Positions 1 to 9,530 of a DNA stretch of 64,000 nt are shown in pieces. Where the stretch lies: positions 1,302,001 to 1,366,000 of the forward strand of contig CP073216.1 in the NCBI GenBank assembly GCA_020342235.1, given 5' to 3'. Numbering within the stretch: the first letter of the stretch is position 1; each line of letters starts with the position of its first letter. The translations under genes and the position numbers were made by a program. The stretch comes from Saccharomycopsis phalli (lineage: Eukaryota; Ascomycota; Saccharomycetes; Ascoideales; Saccharomycopsidaceae). The notes beneath the pieces are model-generated. The model was not told the origin of the DNA. It did no database searches and worked only from the letters and a program-made list of their open reading frames with translations.

Positions 1-81
1 CTAGTGGAGATGGTATTTCTACGGATTATCTTGGAGTATCAAGACGATTCGAGTCCAGTGGATGAATGAATTGGCTAATAT

Positions 82-830
82 ATATTATAATAATAATAAT
101 GTTTATTTACTTCTATAGCTATACTAGGCTCCCCCGGAGGGTGAGATTGATATTTCACCGTCTAAAAAACTAAGGACGGCGCCGCTAATTTTGGAGTCGA
201 GAGAAAACCCTTTGAATGGGGATAAAAACTTTCGACTTGATCTTTAAGGAACTGTTGAAGAGAGATGACTCAGAAAGAGCTATGGAGTCTCGCCCCCCGG
301 GGGGGACTACCTGCCCGGCCGCCCTTCTTGTGGTGCTGTAAAAAGAAAAAGGAATCTACCCATCCAGCACTAACGTGTAGAAACCTATAAGAGAATGAAT
401 TGATTTTGCGTCAGTAAAGAGGCGGCGAATCTGCGCTCGGGTTGTGAGGCCTTCGCCGATTGTTTCCTGAGTTCTGAATATCTCTAAACATGGGCATGAT
501 AGGTCATGGAATATTGTTGGGGAGGGATTGTCGCACCTAGGGCACTTCGGATCACACTCAGGATTGAATTGTTTCTTGATGGTACATGATACCAAACTTT
601 TTCCACTTAGAAGTTGGCTTATCAGGCTCAAAATATTCTTTGGGCCAGCTAAGGCCTCGGTTAGTAGGAGTTTATCTTTAGCGGTGGTAACCACCGGTGA
701 ATCCGTTCCGCGTAGAGTTCTATAGTGGGCTGGGAGAGTAATCTCGCCAGTGTCCACTAGTTTTTGCCATTCCTGGGTCATCTTTGTGTTTATTTGGTCT
801 TTAAGGGCCCATTTCTTTCGTCCCTGCAGG
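82..830 (-). mobile_element. 5'-truncated LINE copy 1 (subfamily A) with target-site duplication
   Basis: The insertion is flanked by a perfect 14-bp direct repeat, GAATTGGCTAATAT, at 68-81 and 831-844, the target-site duplication. The element reads on the minus strand. From its truncated 5' end (830) to a stop at 356 the frame is open, about 158 residues, and encodes the C-terminal end of a LINE ORF2-type protein. It has the post-RNase-H zinc knuckle C-x2-C-x8-H-x3-C (CPRC...HDLSC). The 3' UTR contains a tract reading on the + strand as ctatagctatactaggctcc, and the 3' tail is AT-rich with TTA/ATT repeats (about 85-110 on + strand). The clean TSD and open frame suggest a fairly recent insertion. 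Clade within LINEs is not determinable from this fragment. Confidence 0.85.
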
Positions 831-864
831 GAATTGGCTAATATTAATGTGTATTGTGTAATAT

Positions 865-932
865 ATTAATAGGCATCGCTAGATATATCAACATGTATTG
901 CTAGATATATCAAAATGTATTGCTAGATATGC
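865..932. repeat. Short tandem repeat, about 23-bp unit, three copies
   Basis: The core GCTAGATATATCAAAATGTA recurs with small changes at about 877, 900 and 923. It lies just beyond the right target-site duplication of LINE copy 1. Confidence 0.6.
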
Positions 933-1303
933 CAATCAATGCAAATATGCCTATTGATGCTAGAAACCTGTGGCTTTAAGTCAAGTCTAGCTGGAGATCT
1001 ACTGGTATTCAATCTGATGCAATGACGTGCACGCAGATACCTTGGATGTCTTGTTGCCATCAATTAATGGTATTTTTCAGTGTTATCCACGGGCTAATTC
1101 AGTAGCTGGATGTAGGTAAATTGGCATTGATTGGCAGGCTAGATCAAGTGTATGAGACATTACCGAATGGAGCTGAAGCTGGAGACAATGCCAAGCAATG
1201 AGCAGAGGATAAATCATAGTTTACTACGCATACTACAATCAACAATGTCTCAACACATGATCCAGTCTGTAACCATTTATTCATTTCCAAGTGTAGAATC
1301 GTG

Positions 1304-1430
1304 AATCTCAAAATCTCAAAATCTCAAAATCTCAAAATCTCAAAATCTCAAAATCTCAAAATCTCGTAAATCTCATAAATCTCAAAATCATATAAATCTA
1401 AAAATCATATAAATCTAAAAATCTCATAAA
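1304..1430. repeat. 8-bp microsatellite (AAAATCTC)n with degenerate tail
   Basis: Seven to eight uninterrupted AAAATCTC units run from 1304 to about 1367. They are followed by degenerating relatives (AAATCTCAT, AAATCATAT) to about 1430. Confidence 0.8.
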
Positions 1431-1895
1431 ACTACAACACTTGAAACTGTCAATTCACATAGAACTTACCACACCAAGTCTGCCAAGACCCACTACCCAA
1501 GAACCTTAACTTGCATCCCGCAAGATAAAGTTCGTCGCCGGAATACAACACTCTTGAAAATTACATGGCTCCCATATACTATCATATCAATCTGTAAAAA
1601 CTCTTATCATAGCCGTTCATGGTGCAAGTACTAGCATGTATTCAACCGTTTGTATGTTATGCAGTGCTTGCAGCAGCCTTGAAGCGAGATTCGTTAATGG
1701 CGAACCCGTGGTTCCTCAAACGATTAGATAAGGTGCCGAATTATGCCATTTGTATCCGTCGGCTAAGCTATTGAGCTTTACTTCTGCTGTTGGTCTAGTT
1801 CAATACCAATTGGTGGCTAAAAAAAGTAAAGGTACGTTTCGTAAATCTTGTGAGTACTCGGCTTGAATTGGTGGAATAGAGTGGTGAAATACATT

Positions 1896-1955
1896 ATAGA
1901 GAAAGCAAACATGATAGAGAAAGCAAACATGATAGAGAAAGCAAGAATGATAGCA
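1896..1955. repeat. 18-bp tandem repeat, three copies
   Basis: The unit GAGAAAGCAAACATGATA is repeated three times, with one change in the last copy. Confidence 0.75.
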
Positions 1956-2478
1956 AAATTACACTGCGTAATTCACATTGCAAAAACAGTCAATACCCAA
2001 GCTAAATACAAAATAAATATCATCATCATAATATCTCAATAATTACATCAACACAATCCAAGACTCAAACTGATTACATGATAGTCCCCACAATACCCCA
2101 CTAGCCCCATTAGGCCACTGACTACTCCTACTTTTAGCTCCATTCAATTAAAACCCATCTACATGTTGACAAGAATAACTTCGGCAACGTGACATGGCTT
2201 CATAGCATGTTAAAATCCAGATTCTCTTGGTATCGGCATTAGTCTTACCTAGTCTTGGCTAGTTTTTTTTTTTTTGTTAGTCTCGCTTCTCTACCTTTAG
2301 TCCCGTTTTTTCCTTTAGTCCCGTTTCTGTTTTGTTAGTCTCGTTTTACCCCCATTTAGTACATTACACCCCCTGTCGTCGATCCGTGCAACCTCGTTGA
2401 ATTATTCGTATCATCCACAGTACCCACGTATCTTTGGATTCTTGGGGTTCATCTGTCTGATTGTCACCTTGGTTTTCA

Positions 2479-2703
2479 ATGCTACCCAGTGCATCCGAGT
2501 TTCGTGTACATGTCATGAAGAAACTGTCAATTCCACGCAAAGGCCAACCGTTGCCTATTTGGGTACTTGAGCTGTTTCGTTATGAGGCAAATTGTAGAAT
2601 CTTGGTTGTAGATCATGCGCCAGATAGAGTGTACAGGGTATGCAACGAAGAAAATCACGTAATGCGGTTGAAGTCTGACAAGAAATCCATTTACGAGGAT
2701 TGA
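2479..2703 (+). CDS. Small hypothetical protein (74 aa), uncertain
   Basis: An ATG at 2479 opens a 74-residue frame ending at TGA 2701-2703. A longer version would need a TTG start at 2461. The composition looks protein-like: charged and hydrophobic residues are mixed, there are two Cys, and there is no low-complexity sequence. I do not recognise the family. The frame might also be the last exon of a spliced gene, since TACCCAG at about 2484-2490 could be a 3' splice site, but no matching upstream exon was found. It lies alone between repeat-rich segments, so it could be spurious. Confidence 0.3.
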   Translation: MLPSASEFRVHVMKKLSIPRKGQPLPIWVLELFRYEANCRILVVDHAPDRVYRVCNEENHVMRLKSDKKSIYED

Positions 2704-3398
2704 AATTGTCTGGGTATTCCATGATCCACTGGTGTATATTTTATGTTACAAGAGTAGTAAGTTTTGAGTGATTGAGTGTCAACTGAGAGATTCTGAGCAG
2801 ACTGTATGCATGAATAGGGTATACTATATTCATGAATATGGTTGATTATCCATGGTGGACAATTGTTGAAAATGCCCGTTGTGGCTTGGGTCAAGGGAAT
2901 AAGGTTGGATTGATGATTTTACGAGTAGTCTAAAGGTATTACAAGATGTGAATTTCACAATACTTCTACGATACGATAATCTTTATTGAAGGTTGAACTG
3001 TCTTTATTGAAGGTTGAGCTATCTTTATCGAAGGTTGATGTGTCTTCGTTAAAGGTTGATATATCTTCATTAAAGGTTGATATATCTTCATTAAAGGTTG
3101 ATATATCTTCATTCAATAGTACATTCCACAGTACATACACCTTATTCAAAGCTATACACCCACAATACATACATCTTCATTAAATTGAGCCATTCAAGCC
3201 TTTATTAAGTCAATACATACAATACACCACTCTTCATATACACACTCGCCTGCATATCCACATCTATTGTCTATATACCGCCTCATGACAAGTCGATACT
3301 GCGCTCTCACCATCTCAACTAGTCGCCCATTAATCTCCCAGTGCTTCCATCAGCAGCCCCACCTGATATATTAGTATAAGTTCGCGTGGTTTCCCAAT
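2704..3398. other. Intergenic region with minisatellite
   Basis: This is the space downstream of PIS1. Apart from the 21-bp array at 2980-3114, no feature is seen. Short open frames on both strands here arise from the array. Confidence 0.5.
2980..3114. repeat. 21-bp minisatellite, about six to seven copies
   Basis: The unit is approximately TCTTCATTAAAGGTTGATATA. The left copies read TCTTTATTGAAGGTTGAACTG and grade stepwise into the right copies. Because 21 is divisible by three, both strands stay open and produce artefactual repeat peptides. Confidence 0.85.
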
Positions 3399-4067
3399 CT
3401 ATTGCTGCTTACCGTTCTTCTCCTCACAGTCCAAATCAGCCAACAAGAGCGCAGCACGGTTCATCTGGACCACATTGGTAAACTGCTTAAATGCCCAAAG
3501 CGGCAACGTGACCCAGGCCAAAACCACGCCGAACCTGATGCCAAATATTTGCGGAACATTGTCGAAATTGACAAGGTACAACGCGAGAAAAAACAACTCG
3601 TTGAACAAGCAGGCAGTGAACAACACGTTTTTATTAGTATAATACAAGTTCAACAACCAGCTCGACTGCTTTGTCACGTTCTTGTGGCTGCTACTCCCAC
3701 TCTGGAGCGAAGCGTACATGTGCATGTAATGGGAAGCCAAGTCAAGCGACACTAGAACCTGGAAAATGATGGTCCAGGACGGGTATATTTTGCAGAGATA
3801 ACAAAGAAGCGACGTTGTGGTGCACCGGTCGGTGACCATGTCTAATACCGCGCCAAATCGCGACGATTGATTGTACTTCCGTGCCGCAAATCCATCACAG
3901 GCATCTAGCAAACACAGAATCAGATACAACACAGTGAAGTAGTTCGGATGGTGATCCATGAGAAAGAATGACACTAGTGCCGACACAACACGCCCATATC
4001 CTATCAAATTGGGAATATACAAAAAGATGTCCTTGGGTCTCACTGGCATGGTTTGAAATTTAAACAT
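3399..4067 (-). CDS. PIS1: Phosphatidylinositol synthase (CDP-diacylglycerol:inositol 3-phosphatidyltransferase)
   Basis: The enzyme makes phosphatidylinositol from CDP-diacylglycerol and myo-inositol in ER membranes. The 222-aa protein matches the family length (S. cerevisiae Pis1 is 220 aa) and carries the full CDP-alcohol phosphatidyltransferase signature at residues 55-80: D-x2-D-G-x2-A-R-x8-G-x3-D-x3-D. Conserved stretches SHYMHMYASL, LYYTNKNVLF and NVVQMNRAALLLAD follow Pis1 closely. Residues 49 and 51 are CTG codons at positions that are Ser in S. cerevisiae (LYSTSCLLDA), supporting CUG-Ser decoding. The ATG at 4067 is used; an in-frame ATG at codon 7 is an alternative. The gene is divergent from the RIX1-like gene across a 179-bp promoter. 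Confidence 0.95.
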   Translation of the reverse strand: MFKFQTMPVRPKDIFLYIPNLIGYGRVVSALVSFFLMDHHPNYFTVLYLILCLLDACDGFAARKYNQSSRFGAVLDMVTDRCTTTSLLCYLCKIYPSWTIIFQVLVSLDLASHYMHMYASLQSGSSSHKNVTKQSSWLLNLYYTNKNVLFTACLFNELFFLALYLVNFDNVPQIFGIRFGVVLAWVTLPLWAFKQFTNVVQMNRAALLLADLDCEEKNGKQQ

Positions 4068-4246
4068 CTCATGTCTGCTGGTTTAAATATGTTGTCAGTA
4101 GGGTAAATGTGGAATTATCGGATGGTCACGTGGAACAAATCGCGGAAAACCTGGAAATCACGGGAACATTCATCACGTGAGTAACATATACATCCGGGTA
4201 AATTTCCTGCCCCATCTCAGAAAATAAATTTCCCATTGTCCATCCA
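4068..4246. promoter_or_regulatory. Divergent promoter PIS1 / RIX1-like gene
   Basis: This 179-bp space holds two CACGTG E-boxes (4127-4132 and 4174-4179) and a CCGGGTAA element (4194-4201) matching the Reb1-type consensus TTACCCGG on the other strand. In yeasts CACGTG binds bHLH factors such as Cbf1, and Reb1 acts as a nucleosome-depleting general regulator. Factor identity here is inferred from motif alone. Confidence 0.6.
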
Positions 4247-6367
4247 ATGTCTCTAGCTAGTTTGGTGATTCCATACTTGAATGATACCCCCAGTAACATT
4301 CAGTCCGTCTTACACATTCTCCACACTAACCGCGCAATATTTGACTCGCCAAAGGCAGAAATCAACGTCCTAGTCCTGAAAACCAGCGCTTACTTAAGAT
4401 CCTCCTCAACCTACAACAAGTTTGTAGGCTGCCATTTATCAAAGGTTCTTAGCTCCCAGCCAAGCATTCTATCCAATCACATTTCTACCCTTCTCAATGA
4501 ATTACTCAATATCAAAGTCCCGGAATTGATGGAAATCGCCGACAATGCAATTCTCAGCATTTGTCTTAATATCAAGGGAAAACCGGCGCTTACAAGAGAA
4601 ATATTGACCCCGAAATTGCCCCAGATAATCACACGACTTCTTATATTTGACAATTGCTCCGATAAGCAAGTCGCCAACAAAGTCGCCATTCTCACCATTC
4701 TCATCCAGAACCATCCTACATTGTTCCGGCCATTTGGTACAAAGTACGAAAAAGCACTAGTCTCAATAATCAGCGGGCCCGAATTTACTGAAAAAAGTTC
4801 ACAGTTCCAAGACTCGGTTATTGGCTCCTTTATATCCCTTTGCTTAATTAACAAAAGCCCGGGATTGCAATGGCGCGTCTATTTGCAATCGGTTCTTGAC
4901 CAGTACAAAAGCACGCTTCAAATCTTGCAACAACTAACAAATGGCGGGGCCGACGTTAATCTTAGTCTTGCAATCTCCAGCGAATTGGACCAGCACAACG
5001 TGTCACACTTCCAGCTTCCACCGTTGGACATTAATCTCAACGAAATTTCCTCATTGACATTGATCACCAATCGCTTCAAGCTCTTGACAAGATTCATATG
5101 CCGGTTTATGACTACCCCGCTTGGAAACCATGTGGTTTCGATCCCTATTGAGTTGCTTCTTAAGCTCAGCGAGGTTCTTGTCCAGTCGAAACTGCTTGAA
5201 TATTCGTCGTCACTTTTGCTAGGCAACATCAACTTGAAAAATGCATTGGACTACATGTTTTGGAAATTCCAACTGAATGGCGTGTCGATATTGAACCAGC
5301 TACTCGTCAGCTTTCCTAATAATATGATGTGCTTTCTTGGAAAAGTTTCATCATTAATTGAGTCTTGCTCAAACCAGTATATCCAGGAATACCAGTGTGT
5401 GGTTGAATTGACTAGCAACTTGCTAAAGACGTTCCACAATGGTAATTTAAAGGACTTTTCGTTTCTTTTGAAAGTCATCAACAACACCTTCCTACTAGTC
5501 GAGCCTCAAACCACTGAAAATGCTCCTTCTAGAAAACCGAAATTGGCAATAGAGATTGGCGACTTCTTGGCCCCATCGCTGACTCTTTGCAACCCGGAGA
5601 AAATTATTGATTTCTATTCTTTGGTGGTCAAGAACGTCAGCCAATTGTCATTGACCCAGTTGAACAGAATTCAGACGTTTTCCATCTTGCACAGCCTTAA
5701 ACTTGTTCGGTCCGGAGCTCTTCCGTCAAACCTAGTTGATCTTTTACAGTCGTTGGTGTTTTACCAGAACAAGAACGAGAAGTTCAGCTTGTTACCAATC
5801 GTCACTAATTTATTGAGCTTATCTGGAAACTCTGATAACGAAATCATCAGTTTACTATTGAATCCGCGATTTCCAATTACCAACAAGAAGGAAGTTGTGC
5901 ATTATGATAAAGATGTCGTGGAAGAGCCAGATGCTGAAGATGCTTCACAAGAAGAGCATTTACAGGTGGTTCAGTCATTACAAAATGAAATTGACCAATT
6001 GAAAAATCAGTTGGACCAATCCATCCAATTGGAAAAGAGAAACAAGCGACAAATGGAGCAGAACCATAACAGTGTGTTGGAGAAATTGGAGAAGCAAATA
6101 ACCTCGCTCAAGAGCCAGTTGGGTGACAGAAAACGAAGAGCCAGCGAGACGGACTCTCCAAGAAAGTCTCAAAAGCTTCAAGAGAACGAGACTCAAGAGA
6201 GTACGAGTCGAGAGAGTACGAGCAAGAGTCAAGAGAGTGGTGATGAAATACCTAAAGAAAAGGAGGAAAAGGATATTCTGACTGTGGATGTTGCCAATAA
6301 TGGCAACCAATCAGACTCTGATTTTGATATTCCTGATATTGTGATGGACTCGAGCGACGAAGAATAG
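4247..6367 (+). CDS. RIX1: RIX1-like pre-rRNA processing / ribosome assembly protein
   Basis: This 706-aa protein has an alpha-helical, HEAT-like N-terminal two thirds and a C-terminal tail of about 130 residues. The tail contains a predicted coiled coil (about residues 565-625, rich in Q, L, E and K), a basic patch RKRRASETDSPRKSQK, and an acidic end (DSDFDIPDIVMDSSDEE). The N-terminal region (HLSKVL..., NHISTLLNELL, and FRPFGTKYEKALVSII near 160) resembles the Rix1/PELP1 domain, whose members hold an FRPF-like motif before the second helical block. Rix1 works with Ipi1 and Ipi3 in pre-60S maturation and ITS2 processing. Length is close to S. cerevisiae Rix1 (763 aa). The assignment is by motif memory and is not certain; another nuclear HEAT-repeat protein is the alternative. 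Confidence 0.55.
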   Translation: MSLASLVIPYLNDTPSNIQSVLHILHTNRAIFDSPKAEINVLVLKTSAYLRSSSTYNKFVGCHLSKVLSSQPSILSNHISTLLNELLNIKVPELMEIADNAILSICLNIKGKPALTREILTPKLPQIITRLLIFDNCSDKQVANKVAILTILIQNHPTLFRPFGTKYEKALVSIISGPEFTEKSSQFQDSVIGSFISLCLINKSPGLQWRVYLQSVLDQYKSTLQILQQLTNGGADVNLSLAISSELDQHNVSHFQLPPLDINLNEISSLTLITNRFKLLTRFICRFMTTPLGNHVVSIPIELLLKLSEVLVQSKLLEYSSSLLLGNINLKNALDYMFWKFQLNGVSILNQLLVSFPNNMMCFLGKVSSLIESCSNQYIQEYQCVVELTSNLLKTFHNGNLKDFSFLLKVINNTFLLVEPQTTENAPSRKPKLAIEIGDFLAPSLTLCNPEKIIDFYSLVVKNVSQLSLTQLNRIQTFSILHSLKLVRSGALPSNLVDLLQSLVFYQNKNEKFSLLPIVTNLLSLSGNSDNEIISLLLNPRFPITNKKEVVHYDKDVVEEPDAEDASQEEHLQVVQSLQNEIDQLKNQLDQSIQLEKRNKRQMEQNHNSVLEKLEKQITSLKSQLGDRKRRASETDSPRKSQKLQENETQESTSRESTSKSQESGDEIPKEKEEKDILTVDVANNGNQSDSDFDIPDIVMDSSDEE

Positions 6368-7154
6368 AAGTGGGCAGAATAATTAGTTTGAAGGCAGATG
6401 CAGACGTGGGTAACTATGACTGACTTGAAGATGGTATTATTATGTGGTGACCTAAAAATTGCGAGATGCAACTCTTGTGTATATAAACATTCTAGGGATT
6501 AAGAACTGTATTTTAATTGCAACCTGATTTTTTAAGCAAGACTAGATGCCATGAACAAAACAATGGCGTTGCTTGAAAACAGGCAACAATCCAAAGTACT
6601 CTGGTGGTATGACATATGGAGTTCTGTGTGGATTTTATATCGGTTTAAAGAAAGTTGTTAATTATATTTATTGAGACCCTTTTGAATATTCTGTAAGTTT
6701 AATTAAAAGATAAAATATAGGGAGTACTGTAGGATATTGGTCATTTTGATTAAAAGTCTCAACAGACCGCACCACTATACCTTGTTCAGAGAGACTTGCA
6801 AGATTATCAGAGTGTGAATTGTGCATGGAGTAGTTGAATACGTAATTGAATGAAAACAATTAAATATAAGTCATTAAATATAAGTCATTAAATATAAGTC
6901 AATTGAATGTCAAGTGATTAAATGACAAGCCTCTATCAGGGTACCACCCCCGCAATTCTCGGTATAATCTCCATATTACCCAATGGAACCAACCTCAAGA
7001 TAGCATAAGATGTGAAATTGTTTCTCCTATCATATACGATTTCCTGGGTCTAGTGTTGGCCAAATTCCTTGGAGAATAGATAAAGACTAGACTCTGAAAA
7101 GGAATCACAATATAAATCAGTCCAATACTGTGTTTTACCAGAACATGAACATGG

Positions 7155-7290
7155 TGTAATAAAGAATTTTATTTACTTATATAGCCTAGACTTTTCCACA
7201 CGGAAATCCATATTTGTCGTCTAAAACAAAGGACTGTGCTGCTAAATGGAGTCGAGAGAAAAATCTTGTGGGAAAAACTATGAAGCTTGA
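7155..7290 (-). mobile_element. Decayed LINE 3'-end remnant (copy 7)
   Basis: The + strand order TTTATTTACTTATATAGC, then GTCGTCTAAAACAAAGGACTG, then GGAGTCGAGAGAAAA repeats the order of landmarks in the 3' UTR of LINE copy 1, with many changes. Only the 3' UTR part remains. No clear target-site duplication was found. It is the oldest-looking copy in the window. Confidence 0.6.
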
Positions 7291-7419
7291 ATAAACCAGT
7301 TTTTGTCAAGTATTAATCTGAGGCAATTATACGAGTACTGACGTATGATTTCTTGGCAGGTCATTTCCTTTGTATGGAGAGTGAATTTTCAAGTATAAAC
7401 AGTGTGACTGGGTATTTTA

Positions 7420-7595
7420 TTATCTATTGACTATTCCTCTAATTCTATCGACTATTTACTGTTGCTGACTATTCCTCCACCATTGACTATTCACTGTTGA
7501 CTATTCCTTCACTCCATCGACTATTCATGTTATTGACCATTTCTCCACTCAATCAACTTTCACAGTTGACTATTCACAGTTGACCATTCGTCACT
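7420..7595. repeat. Imperfect tandem repeats of TTGACTATTC(C/A)
   Basis: TTGACTATTC or close variants (TCGACTATTT, TTGACCATTC) occur about ten times with irregular spacing of 10-30 bp. The tract abuts the 3' end of the choline kinase gene and probably lies in its 3' UTR. Confidence 0.65.
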
Positions 7596-7602
7596 CATAG
7601 CC

Positions 7603-9210
7603 TCAGTCGTAAAACTTGGAAGGCAACACCTTAATCTCCCTTTGGTGCTGCTCATCCAACTCCTCGGGAGAAGCAATGCCATACTGAATCAAATCCCCCC
7701 AGAAAAGCGCCGCCTTGTTCTGGGCATACTTGAAGTAATCAAAATTGTCGATATCTCCACCGGAATCCTCCTCCTCCTCCTTGATATCCAACTTGCCCAA
7801 GTCCTCAGCCACCTTGTTTGTGTTCTCGGTATCCTCATACGTGTCAACCACCTTGTATGTAGTTTCATTCACCACTTTCTCGTCCTCGTCCTTGACGTCG
7901 GAGAAAAGCGGCGACTGGACAATCGCCCAGAGACACCAGTTGATGCTGACGGCTGGCCGCCAGAAGAGAACCTCGTTGTACAACTTTTTGATGCGGGCAA
8001 TTTCCTCGGCACTGGTGAGTTCGACGGTGCCTGAGGTGCCGAATTTCACATAGCTCGTGAGAAAGTTGATTTGCTGCTCAATCGTCGGGTACTTTGATTC
8101 ATCAGAGAGGTACGACTTGTCTGGCGAGTGGTAGTCTGCCATCCACTCGCAAAAGTGGTTGGCAATGTCGTAGGCATTGACGTTGGGCCCTGAGTACTCG
8201 AAATCAATCACGACCAACTTCTTGTCGTCGCTCACTTGGAGAAACTCGTCACTGCTCAACTTGGTGCTGCTTGATGGTGCTGGCTGACCGTCCATGGTGA
8301 CTAATGAGTTTGGGTAGCTGAGTAGGAGGTTTCCGTACTGGGTGTCGTTGTGGCAAAACACCAACTTGTCTTGGAGGGTGTTTCCCAGCTCTTGGGTGTC
8401 TTCCAGTCTGTACTTCGCCATTACCCACTCTCGATACCGATCCACAGCCCTCATGAACCGCTCAAACTCGCACAAAAACACATCTCCCTCGGCCACCTTG
8501 CCATCCCGCAAAAAGTCCCGCACCAAACGGCTCCAATTATCTATGTTATTCCACACCATCGCCCCGGCTTGCACCTCCTCCACCGTGAGATTCACTCCAA
8601 TGTGCAACTCCTTCATCCGCCGGGCAATCGTCCGCGAGATCTTGCTCACCACAATCAAGTCCTTCGACAACGGATTCGTATCGTTCAACCACTGCTCAAT
8701 CCGCCCGTTGCTAAAACACCCTAGGAGCTTTGCTCCAATGTTCTTCTTGGAAAGTCGCGTGAGCACCCCCAACTCATAGTCTCGGTCAATCACCGACGTC
8801 ACATTCGGCCCATATATCCGAAGAAGCAATGGTGAGTACTTCACCGGCATCTCGCGGATCTCCACTTTGTAAACCGCATTGGTAAGCGCCCCACTGATCC
8901 GCCGCACCTTGACTTTTTCAATGATGCTGCTGTCGTTCAAGAACAAGCGGTACAAGTGGCGCCACTTGTGGATCCGGAGCTTCTGCACCACCCGCAAAAT
9001 GTCCTCGACAAAGAAATCCATCGGCAACGAATTGTCCAACACATACTCAATCGTGAGAATCCGCAGCTCAGTGACGTCTTCGTTATCAGATGAGCCGGCA
9101 GAAATACTGCCATGGCGCGATTTCGACCGCGATCGGGATCGGGATCGGGAGCGTGACCGCGAGTGCGAAGACCTAATCAAGATTGGCCGGTCTGTAATTC
9201 GTGAAACCAT
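7603..9210 (-). CDS. CKI1: Choline/ethanolamine kinase
   Basis: The protein phosphorylates choline (and possibly ethanolamine), the first step of the CDP-choline (Kennedy) pathway to phosphatidylcholine. With the first ATG (9210) it is 535 aa; the open frame extends further upstream only from a TTG. Brenner's phosphotransferase motif is present (residues 286-295, CHNDTQYGNL), followed by the choline-kinase motif with the metal-binding Asp (residues 333-343, VVIDFEYSGPN, then YDIANHFCEW). Near the N terminus, residues 14-32 form an uninterrupted Ser-Arg/Lys dipeptide run, which is unusual for this family and could be a site for SR-type kinases. CKI1 versus EKI1 cannot be separated by eye. Confidence 0.88.
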   Translation of the reverse strand: MVSRITDRPILIRSSHSRSRSRSRSRSRSKSRHGSISAGSSDNEDVTELRILTIEYVLDNSLPMDFFVEDILRVVQKLRIHKWRHLYRLFLNDSSIIEKVKVRRISGALTNAVYKVEIREMPVKYSPLLLRIYGPNVTSVIDRDYELGVLTRLSKKNIGAKLLGCFSNGRIEQWLNDTNPLSKDLIVVSKISRTIARRMKELHIGVNLTVEEVQAGAMVWNNIDNWSRLVRDFLRDGKVAEGDVFLCEFERFMRAVDRYREWVMAKYRLEDTQELGNTLQDKLVFCHNDTQYGNLLLSYPNSLVTMDGQPAPSSSTKLSSDEFLQVSDDKKLVVIDFEYSGPNVNAYDIANHFCEWMADYHSPDKSYLSDESKYPTIEQQINFLTSYVKFGTSGTVELTSAEEIARIKKLYNEVLFWRPAVSINWCLWAIVQSPLFSDVKDEDEKVVNETTYKVVDTYEDTENTNKVAEDLGKLDIKEEEEDSGGDIDNFDYFKYAQNKAALFWGDLIQYGIASPEELDEQHQREIKVLPSKFYD

Positions 9211-9530
9211 TGACGAGAAGTAATAAAGTTCAATTGTTGAGTGCACATGAAAATGCAAAGGCAGGGTATGTCGCAAAATTGTTGGTCATGTGCTCATTGA
9301 TTGATTAAGGCCCATGTCATCAATGTTGGGATGCATGTGCACTCCAGCACTGAAGTGCTATACGCACTCCAATGCTATTTGCACTCCAGTGCATACAGAG
9401 ATGTGGCTCACGTGATGGTTTGAAGAATTGTCATGTCAAAGTTGTAATCACGTGCTGATTTTTCCACTTTAGTCACCGGGTAACTAATCATCTTATGCTG
9501 CGCGTTTGTTTGCATGGCAAAATTATTGCA
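9211..9530. promoter_or_regulatory. Divergent promoter CKI1 / MED1
   Basis: The 320-bp space contains CACGTG at 9409-9414 and 9449-9454 and a CCGGGTAA Reb1-like site at 9476-9483. GCACTCCA occurs three times between about 9339 and 9388. The Reb1-like site ends 12 bp before an upstream ATG (9495), which makes the ATG at 9531 the better MED1 start. Confidence 0.6.

Larger units (their letters stand above)
845..2478. other. Repeat-rich intergenic region, no gene seen
   Basis: No ATG-initiated frame with coding character was found. The stretch holds several short tandem repeats (listed separately) and, near 2254-2360, a T-rich tract in which a motif close to TTTAGTCCCGTTT recurs about four times. 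Confidence 0.5.
6368..7602. other. Intergenic region with AT-rich repeats and a LINE remnant
   Basis: This lies between the convergent 3' ends of the RIX1-like gene and choline kinase. It contains a short direct repeat of TTAAATATAAGTCA (about 6862-6902, three copies), a decayed LINE end and a TTGACTATTC-rich tract (both listed separately). No gene was seen. Confidence 0.5.

Noticed and set aside
9495-9530. MED1 start at the upstream ATG
   Set aside because: Only 12 bp separate it from a Reb1-like promoter element, and similarity to Med1 begins downstream of the next ATG.
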